This document shows positions 52,301 through 63,668 of a DNA stretch of 64,000 nt, piece by piece. The translations under genes were made by a program, and so were the position numbers. Where the stretch lies: assembly GCA_963920665.1 (NCBI GenBank), contig OY987266.1, positions 997,001 through 1,061,000 of the forward strand. Direction: 5' to 3'. How positions within the stretch are numbered: position 1 is the first letter of the stretch; each line of letters starts with the position of its first letter. Origin of the DNA: Straminergon stramineum. Its lineage: Eukaryota; Streptophyta; Bryopsida; Hypnales; Calliergonaceae. Below the pieces are notes generated by a model. The model ran no database searches, had not been told where the DNA came from, and saw only the letters and a list, made by a program, of their open reading frames with translations.

Positions 52301-53626
52301 ATTTGCTTCGATGGCCTCTCCAAGCTAGGTGGGTGGATCATCAAACAAGCCTTCTTCAACCTCTTGGCAAGAATAGTAAGGTGGTTCTTCACCTTCTCAG
52401 ATTCCAAATCCTGAAAAAATCCAAAAGACAACAGTCAAAGACTTGAGAAACAAAAACATTAGAAGTCAATTTGCACACACCGGCGAACTCTACACACAGT
52501 AAAGATTTCGAAAAAAAATAAAGGAGCGAAGAGTTCACCTGACTCCCGAAGCTAACAACTTCTCGCAAATGATCCACCTTCATTTGCACATAATTGTACT
52601 TCACGGCCTCGACGATCAACTTCTCCACAGTCGAGAAATCGAAAAAGCTGACCATTCGAGTCAGTTCGGAGATTTTCATCGTGGAATAGACTTGGGATGC
52701 CTGCATTGCACGAATCCAGAATAAGAGATATTAACAACGATCTAAACGCAGGTCACTCCTACCTTGTTACAGAACGAGCCATCCAGAATGCAACGAGTCA
52801 TCCGCCTACAAGTAGGAACCAACTCCAGGAGCTAGTGATGACCCTTATCAAGAAGGCAAATCAAACGCTATATAACAAACAAACAGGAATCAGCCGAAAA
52901 AAACACTGCGCTCAAAAGGACAAGAAATAACGACAGGGGGAACGAAAATGGACCTGCTGAAGAACTCGGAGAGTGGTGAGCCTTTCCAGAGCTGGGACGT
53001 ACTGCTCTAGATGCACCTCGGGAACAGGCGAGGCTGACGACAACTTATCACTCAAACTCGGGAGTTTCGAAAGTACGGGTTGAGCTTTCGCGGCCAGGTC
53101 CAGAGGATGAAACTCGTTCTCCAACAGGGCATACAAATCCTTCACCTCGGCTGAAACATAGGTCATAACACCTTTGGAAACCTGAAAAGGAAACACAGAT
53201 ACAGACAAACAAGCATGAGACGTACGAGAACCACAACCCGATAAATGAATAGTTCAAGAACGAGTACCGTAGATGGAAGAGGATGCACAAGACAAGCTCA
53301 TGAAGAAATCAGAACTGCTGACCATCCCAAAATATCTGCCGGACCCAAAACATCTCCACCACTCACAATCTAGGATCACAAGAGAGAAGAACAAAGCAAA
53401 ACGAAGGACAAAATCTACAGGATCCTCCCAATATCAAGAGAGGACCCACGTAGAATATGAAGAGGATCGACCAAGTAGAGACTTACAAGTTCAGAAAGAA
53501 GAGCTCCCCGAGACAGCTGCAAAACGGCAAAGCAACACAACTTTCAGAATATGAACACGAGACTTAGAAATTGATATCTCGAAAGGGCTTCCTCACTTAT
53601 TGCAGAAAAAATGATCCGCGTAAGAA
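49318..53626. repeat. Outer right arm of the inverted repeat (eIF3a arm)
   Basis: Reverse complement of 1-4501 without the MITE. The empty MITE site is at 49357-49358. The arm covers eIF3a exons 5-13 and the 3' flank of the complete gene. The 53626 end is set by the window edge on the left side, not by a real homology border. Confidence 0.97.
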
Positions 53627-56600
53627 AATAAAACCGAAGGAAACGGTTTCCTAACAAGATTCCATAGGCCATCTAACAACAATAAGACCCAAATACAGTT
53701 ACTTACCACTTCCCGAGAATCTTTCTTCGCATCTAAATTGAAACCCAAAATGTTAGCCATCCGAATGTTCCTGTCCTTTTCCATCTCCAACTCGAAATGG
53801 TGGGCACCATGCTTGCGGTCATAAGGGGGCACAGCAAGAGTCGCCAACACAACAGACGACGCCATCAGCTGCATGTCCTTGGCGGTCAAATTCTTGTTGT
53901 AACTCTTCTGCAGATTGTACAGCTTGTACCAGGCGTACGCATGGTACAGGTGACTGTCGGACACCCAATAGATTTGAGTCAACTTCGCATAGTAGATGGC
54001 CATCATCTGCGGTTTGGGGGTTCTTTTCACCATGGACATCAGTCCATGAATATCCTCGACAGAGCGGAAGGCTTCCTGGAAAATGGAAAAGGTCAACAGC
54101 AGCCTGATAAATTCTCAACAACAGTTCAAGAACTCAACCAAAGTACTGCTACACGAAAAAAACTTAAACCGAGCCTATACGAAAACGATCTATCAAAATA
54201 ACACTGCCATCATGAAGTCGAGGCACCCTGGAGCAGCTGCATCTCAGAAACAGATCGGTACGGATTCAATGCGCACACACTGTGCCATCATCATAATAGA
54301 ATGGACTTCCGAAACACTGAAAACCTATAATCAAGCAATATCACAGCCCGTGCAAGCGAAAGTAGGAACCGCACCTGCCATAGCTCGAGCTCAGTCGCTA
54401 TCTTCAGCTGCTCGAACCGAGTCTCGAGGTACAACTGCAGACTTTCGGGCTGAGTCAGATCAGGTCGATCACGCTGATCCCTGTACTTGTTCAGATTCGT
54501 AAGGTGGTTACGAAGAATTTCACACAAACGTCGAAACTCAGTGGTACGCTTGTATTGAAGACAAAACTGAAAAGCCCGGTGAGCTGTCATCTGCGAGCAT
54601 TACAAATGAAGGTCAGATTCCCACCAGAAAACACCCTACAGTAAAAGGAGACTGAAACATGCTTTCTCCAGACGCAGGACAACGGGACGAATGAAAAAGA
54701 GAAGCAGACGCCCAGGAAACCCATGCTCGACAATATGGACGCTCCTTCCAGTGAGAAAAAACATACACAGGTCTCCGGCCCGAATCAATCTACTGAATGT
54801 TGGCAACTGAGTCAACTTAAAAGTCCAAGGTCGCTTGAGCGCCGAAGGACCAAGGAACCAGAAGGCCACCGACTCAAAAGGTAGCCAGGAAACCATAGGA
54901 CTAAGGTAGCAATAACAACAAGCAGCAACGCTGCCAGAGGCGAAGTACTAATGTAGCACTCGCTCGCCTGTAGAGCAAGGTCCTAGTCAATCAGTCGATT
55001 ACTCCAGAGTGTCGGTCCACAGACAACGAAGGGCTACAACATGGGCTGGTGCAAAATAACTCGAATACGTCCCAACCTACTCTATGAAATGTAAAAACAG
55101 GCACCTAAATGATACACTAGAACTGCAAGGACTGAAAGGAGATACACTTCAGAACGTCTCTTAGCATATCCTTCGTAGGCTTGGTTGGCAGGTCGGAATC
55201 TCACAGCAACAAATCTACACTTTAAAATCACAAGGAAAAACTAGAACGAGAAGTGGAACCCCATCCCCGGGAGGTGTACTTACAGCATACAAAGACTCCA
55301 ACTTCGAGTTGTTCCGCAAAATTTCCAACACCGTTCGGTAAGTCTCCCACAGAAATTTGAACCAGGGGGTCACAGTTTCGCGGTCAGAGCGTTCCTTGCC
55401 CTTCTCGCCACTCACATAACTCAACATCAAGTCCTCGGGCCTTTTCTCGGCCTCCAAGTCCTCCACATCGAGAGTCACTTCGGCAGCCGCGGCTTGGGCT
55501 TGCGCAGCCTCGGCACGCTCGCTGGACAGCTGGAGGAAGTACTTGATCACTTCCTCCAAAGAACTCACATTCACTTGCTGACATACGATACGGTACTGAA
55601 TGAGCCCATCTTTCGCAAACCGACCCTTCTTCATGTCCACACAGAGTTCCACGTACTTGAACATGATCTTCTCCAGCGGCTTCTGCCATGCTCGGTACCT
55701 CTTCGACGTGATCAGGTCGTGAAGCGCTTGCAAAGCAGCCTGCTTTTGACCCACATTCATCAACTCTGACACATTGCCAAAATCGAACAGTCAGTCGAGC
55801 CAACACGAAGGGCAATCCACACCATGTTCACCATTCAACTCCCTCATCTCTCAATAATCACGCAGGTTCCGGCAGATTCACCAGTCGTTCCATTGAACGG
55901 TAATCTATCATTTGAAGTGACACCAACAGAGTCTCCCACAGACTAAATAAACTACCCTTCTGTGTACCTTGGGACCACCATCAAGAAGCTACCCACTCCA
56001 TCACTCCACCAACGAATGGCCAGGCAACAAGTGGCTACTACGAAGATGCAAAGCTTGTCGATTAAGTGAAGTTCCGACCTCGTCCATCAATAGGTAAAAC
56101 AATCACGGTGTTTTGAATGACCACGAAACCTTGAGAAAAGTTATCACACACTCGATCGAATGATCTCAATAGAATAATCGGTTTACAGGTATCCAGTGAC
56201 CACATCATCTGGAAACGCATCTAAGCGCAATCCGTCCATCTCATGAAAATCGAGATTCTCCCAACAATAAAGGAACCCGTGCACCGTAATCGATTAGGTC
56301 AGAATGACCTCGGCACAGAGATCCACCGCTGGAGCGGCAAACACAGTGCTCCCTGACGAAAATTACCCCCTGGAAATGGCCCCTGAAATCAAATTATCTT
56401 CTTCTAAGCCCACTACTTCTCGTATCTTCACAAATTCGTAGCCACTCTGATATATTAGGGTTTCAAAAATTATAAGCCGTTCCAAAAACAGATAAATCGA
56501 TCACCGCCGCGGAACAGAAGGCGAAATCTCTACTCTGCATTGCCTGTACGAATTCGCGACCATGAACACTCTCGAAACCCAACTTCCGAACCCTAACTCG

Positions 56601-56821
56601 TTTGCTCGAAGACCGTAGAGGCCACGGACACCACTTCCGCGGCGATTCGATCCGTCGGCACAAGGTGAAAGCCATGAAAGGCCACGAATTGAGCGCAAAT
56701 CACAGAAGCAGCCACACGACTACGAAATCCTTAATCCGTAACAAGAGAGTGCTGGAGAGAGTGTGGTGCATGTACCTTCAGCTCGCTTGAGCGCATTTTC
56801 GGGCTTGGCGAAGGTCGCCAT
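49906..56821 (-). CDS. eIF3a: eIF3a, translation initiation factor 3 subunit A (complete, copy 2)
   Basis: A full-length 13-exon gene predicting 1,013 residues, close to the usual plant eIF3a. Exons in transcript order: 56776-56821 ([18 protein letters not shown]), 55284-55765, 54375-54590, 53707-54075, 53487-53516 (30-base micro-exon), 52954-53181, 52539-52700, 52186-52410, 51765-51974, 51364-51576, 51188-51268, 50888-51089 and 49906-50483 (stop TAA). All borders are GT/AG and phases agree. Signature stretches are [40 protein letters not shown] and [20 protein letters not shown]. The PCI region spans roughly residues 315-500, followed by a charged coiled coil (about 540-870) and a Pro/Arg-rich tail, which contacts other eIF3 subunits and RNA in known homologues. 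The start is the first in-frame ATG in the context CACCATGG. A telo-box lies 157 bases upstream. Exons 5-13 are shared with copy 1. Confidence 0.96.
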
Positions 56822-56977
56822 GGTGACGGAAGGGAGGGTCGCCTCAGACCAAGCCCTGGCGATGGAATTGACACGGAGCTCCCCGACGGGAGTGGAGAAG
56901 AAAGGGAGAAAGGGCGTTGGGGGGAGATTGACGGGGCACAAGAGCGCAAGCCAGCTCCAGCAACGGAAGCGCAGGAG

Positions 56978-56987
56978 AAAACCCTAA
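56978..56987 (+). promoter_or_regulatory. Telo-box in eIF3a upstream region
   Basis: AAAACCCTAA, 157 bases upstream of the eIF3a start codon. Telo-boxes (AAACCCTAA) are common in promoters and 5' UTRs of plant translation-apparatus genes. Function here is inferred from the motif and place only. Confidence 0.5.
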
Positions 56988-58410
56988 TCCGTGGGCGCCG
57001 CTGGCATACCCTTGGATCGGTCCTGATCGGATGGACGGCCCCAATGGAAATGGAGTAAGGTAGAGGCACCTAAATGCGACACTTGTTTTGGATCTCTTGA
57101 TATGGAGGGTGCGTACCAGAAAAGAATTTGTTTGTGTTAAGAAATGGTTTAGGAAACCAACAAAATTGGTTTCGTTTCTTTTTGAGCTGATATGAATATT
57201 ATACAAATTTTTTAAAGTACTTCGTAGATGCACCTACTGTGGACATCAGATTAACACCGAAGTGGGCATGGAAACACCCAAAAGCAACACTCTCTAAACT
57301 TGGATCAAGTGCAGGTGATTGGTTGCTTCTTGGAAGAGTAACAACTTCTTAGAACTCCACATGTCTAACTTTGGATCCCCACTTGTTTACTTTGGGTCCA
57401 CAAGTGCTTGGAATTAGGTTGTTTTTTTAGGTGTTCATAAACAACCCCTATTACATTTGGGTGCTTCTACCTTAGATGACCTGGATATATAAATTGCACT
57501 AGCAACAATGATTTGGATGCAAGGTAGGAGTTACTAAAATTTTCCAAGAGTAAGTGAAAATGTTTCTTATTAGCTTGAGACCATGTTGGACATCTAGACC
57601 TAGAAGTTAAAATTGTTTTCGCAAGTTTGACATAAAATTACAAATAAAAGTGAAATAATCATGAGTACTTTGTTTCTTGTATTGGATACGAAATGAAAAG
57701 CAAAATTGTATGGATGGAAGTACTTATGGTTAGTATTTTACTTAGCCTTAAAAGGACAAAATCAATCATCAAGGAACTTTGGCAAAAATGATTCAAATTT
57801 TGAAAAAATATATACATTCTTCATTTTTACAATAATCTTTGAAAGTCATCCTTCAGCCACTTATGGGCTTTAACATGCTTTCAAGATTAATTGTTATTTG
57901 TGTATCCTATACAAAGAGTTACTTCAACTTTGTTTGGTATGAAATTAAACTTTATTGATTTGCATTATTATCAAGGGTCCAAAATTCTTAACACTTGTAA
58001 AATTAGTACTTCTATAAACCAATTAAAATTTTTTAATTTTCATAAAATAGAAATGAATGAAATATTGTAAAATTTTGCATTACATTTGAAACAACATGAT
58101 TTTTGTAAATTAATGTTACAAGCACTAGAAAGATAAATTAACACAGTAGCAATGATTTACAGAAATAAAATGATTGTCATATCACATTTGGAAAAAAATA
58201 AAGAAAATAATGGAAAAATTTGGCTATTGATTGAGTATGACTTTAGAACAAGTTATAATTGCAATATTATCCTCAAGACTCTCTACAAGTCCAAATAAGC
58301 TTTGACTTTGTTTCTATTAGTCACCACTTGCACATGACAATTTTGCTAATTGAAACATACTCACTTTAGTTTCTTAATAGTGTTGTCCTTCTTCAATGAG
58401 TCCCTATTAT

Positions 58411-58411
58411 T

Positions 58412-58443
<32 letters not shown>
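58411..58443. repeat. Compound (TC)n(TA)n microsatellite
   Basis: About ten CT/TC units run directly into seven AT/TA units. Confidence 0.9.
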
Positions 58444-60301
58444 ATTTTTTTAATTAATTAATTTTTGAATAAACAAGATTACTCTTTCAACATTACTTGA
58501 AATAAGTTGTAATAAAGTTCATATTCATATTTAAGCTTCAGAATTCTAGACTTGCTTTGACCAAGATGTTTGGTACAAAAATCCCCCCAAAATAGCCATT
58601 AGGGAGGATCTTCATACTTTATCCACAAGCTACATAATATTAATTTATCATACAAGTACATGTGATACTAATTTATGAAAATCACACTCTTTGTAAATTA
58701 ATTAAACTAATGTAGTCCAAAAATATTGAAGTATCGCACATAACAATCTGCTCAAAAACTAATTCTGTAGTGATACTAGTTAGACATTCTCACTACTGTA
58801 GAAAGGTAATTACACTTAAATGTGTTGAAATAAACAACTGAGAATTGTTCCTATTACTTAATTGCCTAATTTTTGTTGCATGTTGTTGGAAGTCCAAAAA
58901 CTTAAGGATTTTGGATTCTCCTCTTATGTATTTCTTTGACACTACATGAATAATTTATGAATTTTTAGAGTACTAAAAATAGGTGTAAAAATAACCTTTT
59001 TTTTCTTTTTTTTTCCAATAGAATAAAACTTCTTATAACTTTCACTTCAATTTTGAATAATAATTATGAGAGTGGGTGATGCAAAACTTGGAGATAGTAA
59101 AATCATGGGCTCTAGACAATCACAAGTGTTGACCATTTTGTAATGAGACTACCCAATTTCTACCTATTGCAAGGGCCAATGTAAGAAACTCCAAACCCTA
59201 AGGCCCTAAGAGAATTTTTGGAGCCACTTGCTTGGAATATGGATGCAAGTGACTTTAGAACAAATCAATGTAGATACAACAACAAACCTCGGGGGGGTCA
59301 ATGTTTAAAAAAAAATAATGATATAGGTGTGAACAACCACTATTTTATAGGAGGGTATGAATTATTATTATTTTTTTTCACATGCTATCATTATGTAATT
59401 TTCTAATGGGACCTAATATTCCATACCCTATAATACTTTAAAGACATCCAATGCCATTTTCAATACCCTATATTACTCTAAACCCATTTATAATTTTTAG
59501 CCCCCATTTTTTTAAGATCCCCTATCATTTGTTCGCATATATGTTGCTATTCCAACCGCTCACTATCCCCCCCAAGCAACAAACCATTTTATGACATATC
59601 TTACAATAGGCATTTAATCTCATCTTTAAAAAATAAAAATTCACTTATAAATAGTAGGAAAATGGCAGATATGGAGTACAAAGTTTGAGGGTTGACAAAA
59701 TGGTAATGGATTTCATATTTTAAGAGTTAACCTTTAATTAGACAATTTCTAGTATATTTTTCAAGGATGAAATCACGTCTAATGGATGTAGGTGAAAATT
59801 AGGTGTGGTTGTCATTTAGAATTGTGGGTATACATTTCAACTTCAAACTTCAATATGATTGCTTTATTTGGGGAATTCCAAAAATTTAATATGGAACAGA
59901 AACTACACTTTAGGTGCTTCTATTTGTTAGCTTTTGTGAGCTTTTGCTCAAAAGTAAAAGAAATCATTTTGAATGTCAAGTAAGGAAAAAGGGTAAAATA
60001 CATTGTAAAGGTATATTTTTTTTTGTAAACTACCACTACCACTTCATTAAATAAAACAACAACAATTCATATGATTTAATGATAAAATAATGACACACAT
60101 ACAACATTAGTAATGTTGAACACAAAAACATGGATGAAGATCATCTATTTTTCAATATGAAAAAGGATTGTCTGACCATCCAAAGATCAATATTAATGTG
60201 TCTTACTAGAGCAAGATTGTATGGCCCAAAAGACATCAATTTGCAATCTATTGCATGGTGCAAGAAGAAGAGTTGGCTTCTATGTGGAATTGGAGGCTAG
60301 C

Positions 60302-60449
60302 GGACCTCACCAATGATTTGTGGCATGGCTACTCCAAAAGAACTAGACTCCCATTCCATTGATCATAAGTAAGGTGGACCTCACCAATGATTTATGGCAT
60401 GGCTACTCCAAAAGAACTAGACTCCTATTCCATTGATCATAAGTAAGGT
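60302..60449. repeat. Tandem duplication of a 74-bp unit
   Basis: Two head-to-tail copies (60302-60375 and 60376-60449), each starting GGACCTCACCAATGATTT and ending CATAAGTAAGGT. They differ at only two positions that I could see (G/A and C/T), so the duplication is recent. No coding role seen. Confidence 0.9.
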
Positions 60450-60493
60450 CCACCAGCCCCTACTCTACATGTAAGCTAGCTCTAAGGATTTGT

Positions 60494-60720
60494 TTAACCC
60501 TCAAAGGATGGATTGGTGACCGTGGAAATCATTTATACTGATACCATGAAAATCATCAGTTTAAAAAATCCAAAAGCACTTATTGAAAGTCAAACTACTG
60601 TAAAAGATCTCCCCTTACCACGCAAAATTCCAAAGATGAATAGTTGCACTTTTGTCCCATTCGGAAAGATACTCTATCATCTATTGAACACTAAAAATCT
60701 GTGTCGACGTTTATGGGTTA
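60494..60720. mobile_element. TTAA-bordered MITE, ~230-bp subfamily, upstream of the maturase gene
   Basis: Starts TTAACCCTCAAAGGATGG and ends GACGTTTATGGGTTAA. The body shares GGTGACCGTGGAAATCA, GAAAGTCAAACTACTGTA and GAATAGTTGCACTTTTG with the copies at 6303, 18219 and 40773. It lies about 870 bases upstream of the maturase start codon. Confidence 0.87.
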
Positions 60721-61518
60721 AAATATGAGCCTTCAAGGGTGTGCAAGGATTTTTTTCCCGACACTTGTTCCCACACTTGTCATGGATCAGGAAAATCCTT
60801 CGACACCCTATAACCGCTGATCGTGTTCTCCAGACGACAAGCTCCTGAATGCAATCCCTAAATCATACAATTAGGGTTTCTTCAGTTCGACAGATGTGCT
60901 ACAGTGTGGTTCTCTTCAAGGTCTGCATTGTGTCCCCTTCGTATTCAACTGGACCTGAAGGGCGGGCGTAGCTCCGTCATCGACCAAGTGTGAGGAGAAT
61001 TAGAGCCCCATTGACTTCTTCACACTCACTGCTCAGGTGAGTTTTTTGGACTTCTTCATTGCTGGGATTGATCTGAACCCTGCATTCTAGCGAGAGGTTT
61101 TTTCCAAGGAGGATTAGCATAGAAAATTTGGGAAATTTCAGCTGGACTTCCAACGAATTGGTCTTGGTAGATCGAAATTCAGTCTGGGTTTTTCCGTTTT
61201 CTGAGTCATAGTTCAATAATAATTTGACCGCATCTTGACGCTTTTCAATCTTCCCATGTGTACTTGAAGATTTAGAAGAGAGTCTCTGATATAAGAGTCG
61301 AAGAAAACGCAGTTTTGGGCAGTCGAAAACGCAATAAGAATGGAAGAAATGAGAGATTTCGTTTTCTTTGTTAACCCTGGAAATGGTCCGAGATTGATGA
61401 TGTAGTTGCAACGAGCTGATGTTGGTGAATGCGATGCCCTTCGTTTTGTCTGACTGTTTGGTTTTGGCAGAATGGATGACTGTTAGTCCCAAAGCAGGTT
61501 GGGAATGCGAGTCCGGGA

Positions 61519-61536
61519 ATTAGGGTTTAGGGTTTA
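61519..61536 (+). promoter_or_regulatory. Double telo-box just upstream of the maturase start
   Basis: ATTAGGGTTTAGGGTTTA contains two overlapping telo-box repeats (reverse strand AAACCCTAAACCCTAA). It lies 53-70 bases before the start codon, so it is in the core promoter or 5' UTR. Confidence 0.55.
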
Positions 61537-61588
61537 TGTCGTGAAATTCGATCTTGATCGTGTTGCACTGGCTTGAGTGGTGAGCATC

Positions 61589-63668
61589 ATGAGTTTTGGG
61601 CACCGAATTGGTCTCCAACTCTGTAGAGCTTTGGTGCGTTCGAATGCGGGGATTTCTCGACGATGCGTTTCGGTGACTGCCTTCAAGCCTGAGAATGGAG
61701 GTGATTGCCAGCCCTCTTGTTGGCTCATTTTCAATGATCATGTTGATATGTAGCAGCTTTTTTGGTCAAGAGGATTTCTGACCGACTTGTCTTGTATTGG
61801 TTTTGGAGAGTTGAGAAGATGATTGATGTTGAGGGCCGGCGTGGTTTTTGTGTTTTTGATAGGCAAGGGTGATAGTGGGTGGAAGTTGTACCCAATTGAT
61901 CCATCTGAGGAAGTTCGACAAGAGCCCTGGTTGAAGTCCGCCATGGATACTCTCAATCGGGAGCTCATGCGGCAGGGTACTCGAATCCGAGGTCAGTGTT
62001 TAGAGTGAAATTGCTTGCTTGGTGTTGTTCGGGGTGAATCGAATTTCTCCTTCTCAAAGCTTATTGCAAGATCTATGCACCCTAAGTGCTCAAGCTAAAC
62101 ATAGAAATTCCACTTTGGAAGCTTATTGTAGTAACTATCGAAACGTATTTCTGTAGTTCAAATCTGTAGGGTACGATTTCTTCTCTCTATTAGTACATTT
62201 TGGTACCTTCTTTCAAGGTTCCTAAATGATAATTTGACTTCTTGCAAGTAGCTCTGCCTTAGCTTTCTCCATGAGCTGTTCTTGGTCACCTAGACTGGGT
62301 CTCAGAGCGGGGACTAAAGTCTTTCTATGGAATATTGCAGGCAAACCCGTGGATCCAGCTTTGATACCTCCGTCGGCCGCTGCTGAATATGAGAAAATCT
62401 TTGAACAGCACTTTCTTCCGTGCTCCCACGGGTTTAGACCGGGTCTTTCACAGCACACATGTCTGAAGCAAGTACGCCGTGATTTTCAGGGAACGGTTTG
62501 GTACATAGAGGGGAAAAGCTTGTCGAAATATTTCGATCAGATTCGACCGGAAACAGTGGAACGACTGTTGACGGACAAGGTCCAGTTCAGGACTTCCAGG
62601 TCTCTAGAGAAGCATTTGTTGGCAAGCCTGAGGGCATCGGCACGGCGCGGCATCACAAGAGATGGTTTTGATCCTCTTGCTTCTAACATAGTGCTGCACG
62701 AATTAGACACCTTTCTAATGCGCTTGAAGGGCATTGTGGATAGGGGACGGCGCCAGACTGCTACCCCTGCAGTGTTCAATGTTGCCAGAACTGCATTGGC
62801 TTTAGACCGCACTGCTTTTAGGTTGGTGACACAAAATAATCTAACTATCTCCTTAAGCCCTCCTCAAGACCCTTATTTACGACGTGTCACCTACACCCGC
62901 TTCGCTGATGACTTTTTAATAGGAATTATAGGACCTCGAGCTCTTGCAGTGCGAATACAGCAATTATTGAACAAGTTTTTGAAAGTGAAACTGAAGATGC
63001 AGGCCGGCCCTGAGAACTTTGAAATATCTCGGGCCAAAGACAGCAAAGTTCCATTTCTAGGGTACCTGATAAGCAGGAACCCTGACAGAATTCGGAAGTT
63101 CTGTCGTAGACAGGGCGATAAATGGATTACGTATAGGGTGGAGGATTATGGAACTCTGTGTTTCCTGGTGGACATGCCGAAGGTGATTAGGCGCCTGGCA
63201 GAGAAAGGGTTCTGTGACAAAAGTGGCAATCCGAAGCCCAATTTCAAGTATTATCAATATCCGCAAGACAAATCTGTGAGGGCTGTAGGGAATATACTGC
63301 GGGGACTTGCTGATTATTACCATCTGGCGGATTCGAAACGCCAATGTGTCAACCGCCTCAGCTATATTATGCGGTCATCACTGGCCAAGAATTATGCGGC
63401 CAAGTTCAAGTTAGGCTCCTCCGCCAAGGTGTATAAGAGGGGTGGTAAAGATTTATCTCGACCTATAAAGGTCAAGGGTGACTCTTCACCGAGAAGTGCA
63501 CCTGCCGGATCATTCTCTGTGGGGAACCGTGGTGATAGAGCTGAGAGGCTACCACGTCGGAATGCATTCCCTTTCACCAAGTACCGAGAAATCCCTCGGC
63601 CTGATAGAATGGGCCTCACAAGAGATTGGGAGCAGCAGAGGATGACACGTCGTTCCAATCGTGCGTGA
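61589..63668 (+). CDS. Nuclear-encoded group II intron maturase-like protein, probably mitochondrial
   Basis: Three coding exons, 61589-61700, 61863-61991 and 62341-63668 (stop TGA), join in frame with GT/AG borders and predict 522 residues. The first 37 residues (MSFGHRIGLQLCRALVRSNA, then GISRRCVSVTAF) are Arg/Ser-rich with no acidic residue until E34, as in a mitochondrial presequence. The rest resembles group II intron reverse transcriptase/maturases: SHGFRPG at about 109-115, SNIVLHELD at 195-203, the YTRFADDFLIGI active-site motif with FADD at 268-271, PFLGY at 318-322, and domain X at roughly 355-457 (LADYYHLADSKRQCVNRLSY, then SSAKVYKRGGKDL). Such proteins help splice organelle group II introns. 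Odd points: the first RT motif (usually RPLGIP) is absent between exon 2 and SHGFRPG, the usual TPQGG before the SNI box is replaced, and no HNH endonuclease follows. It is nMAT-like, but I could not assign it to a known nMAT class. Confidence 0.85.

Larger units (their letters stand above)
57070..60493. other. AT-rich intergenic DNA upstream of eIF3a
   Basis: No gene recognised on either strand. It holds a TC/TA microsatellite and a short tandem duplication, listed separately. Small frames such as 59218-59406 have no domain. Confidence 0.5.

Noticed and set aside
60977..61492. 171-residue open frame on the minus strand upstream of the maturase gene
   Set aside because: It has no recognisable domain and lies in the presumed promoter and 5' region of the + strand gene, with no clear start context or homologue that I can name.
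62271..62340. Starting the maturase at the ATG at 62271 as a single-exon gene
   Set aside because: The first 23 residues of that frame have no relation to maturases, and a good acceptor at 62340 joins the frame to exon 2 with continuous maturase-like sequence and a presequence exon.
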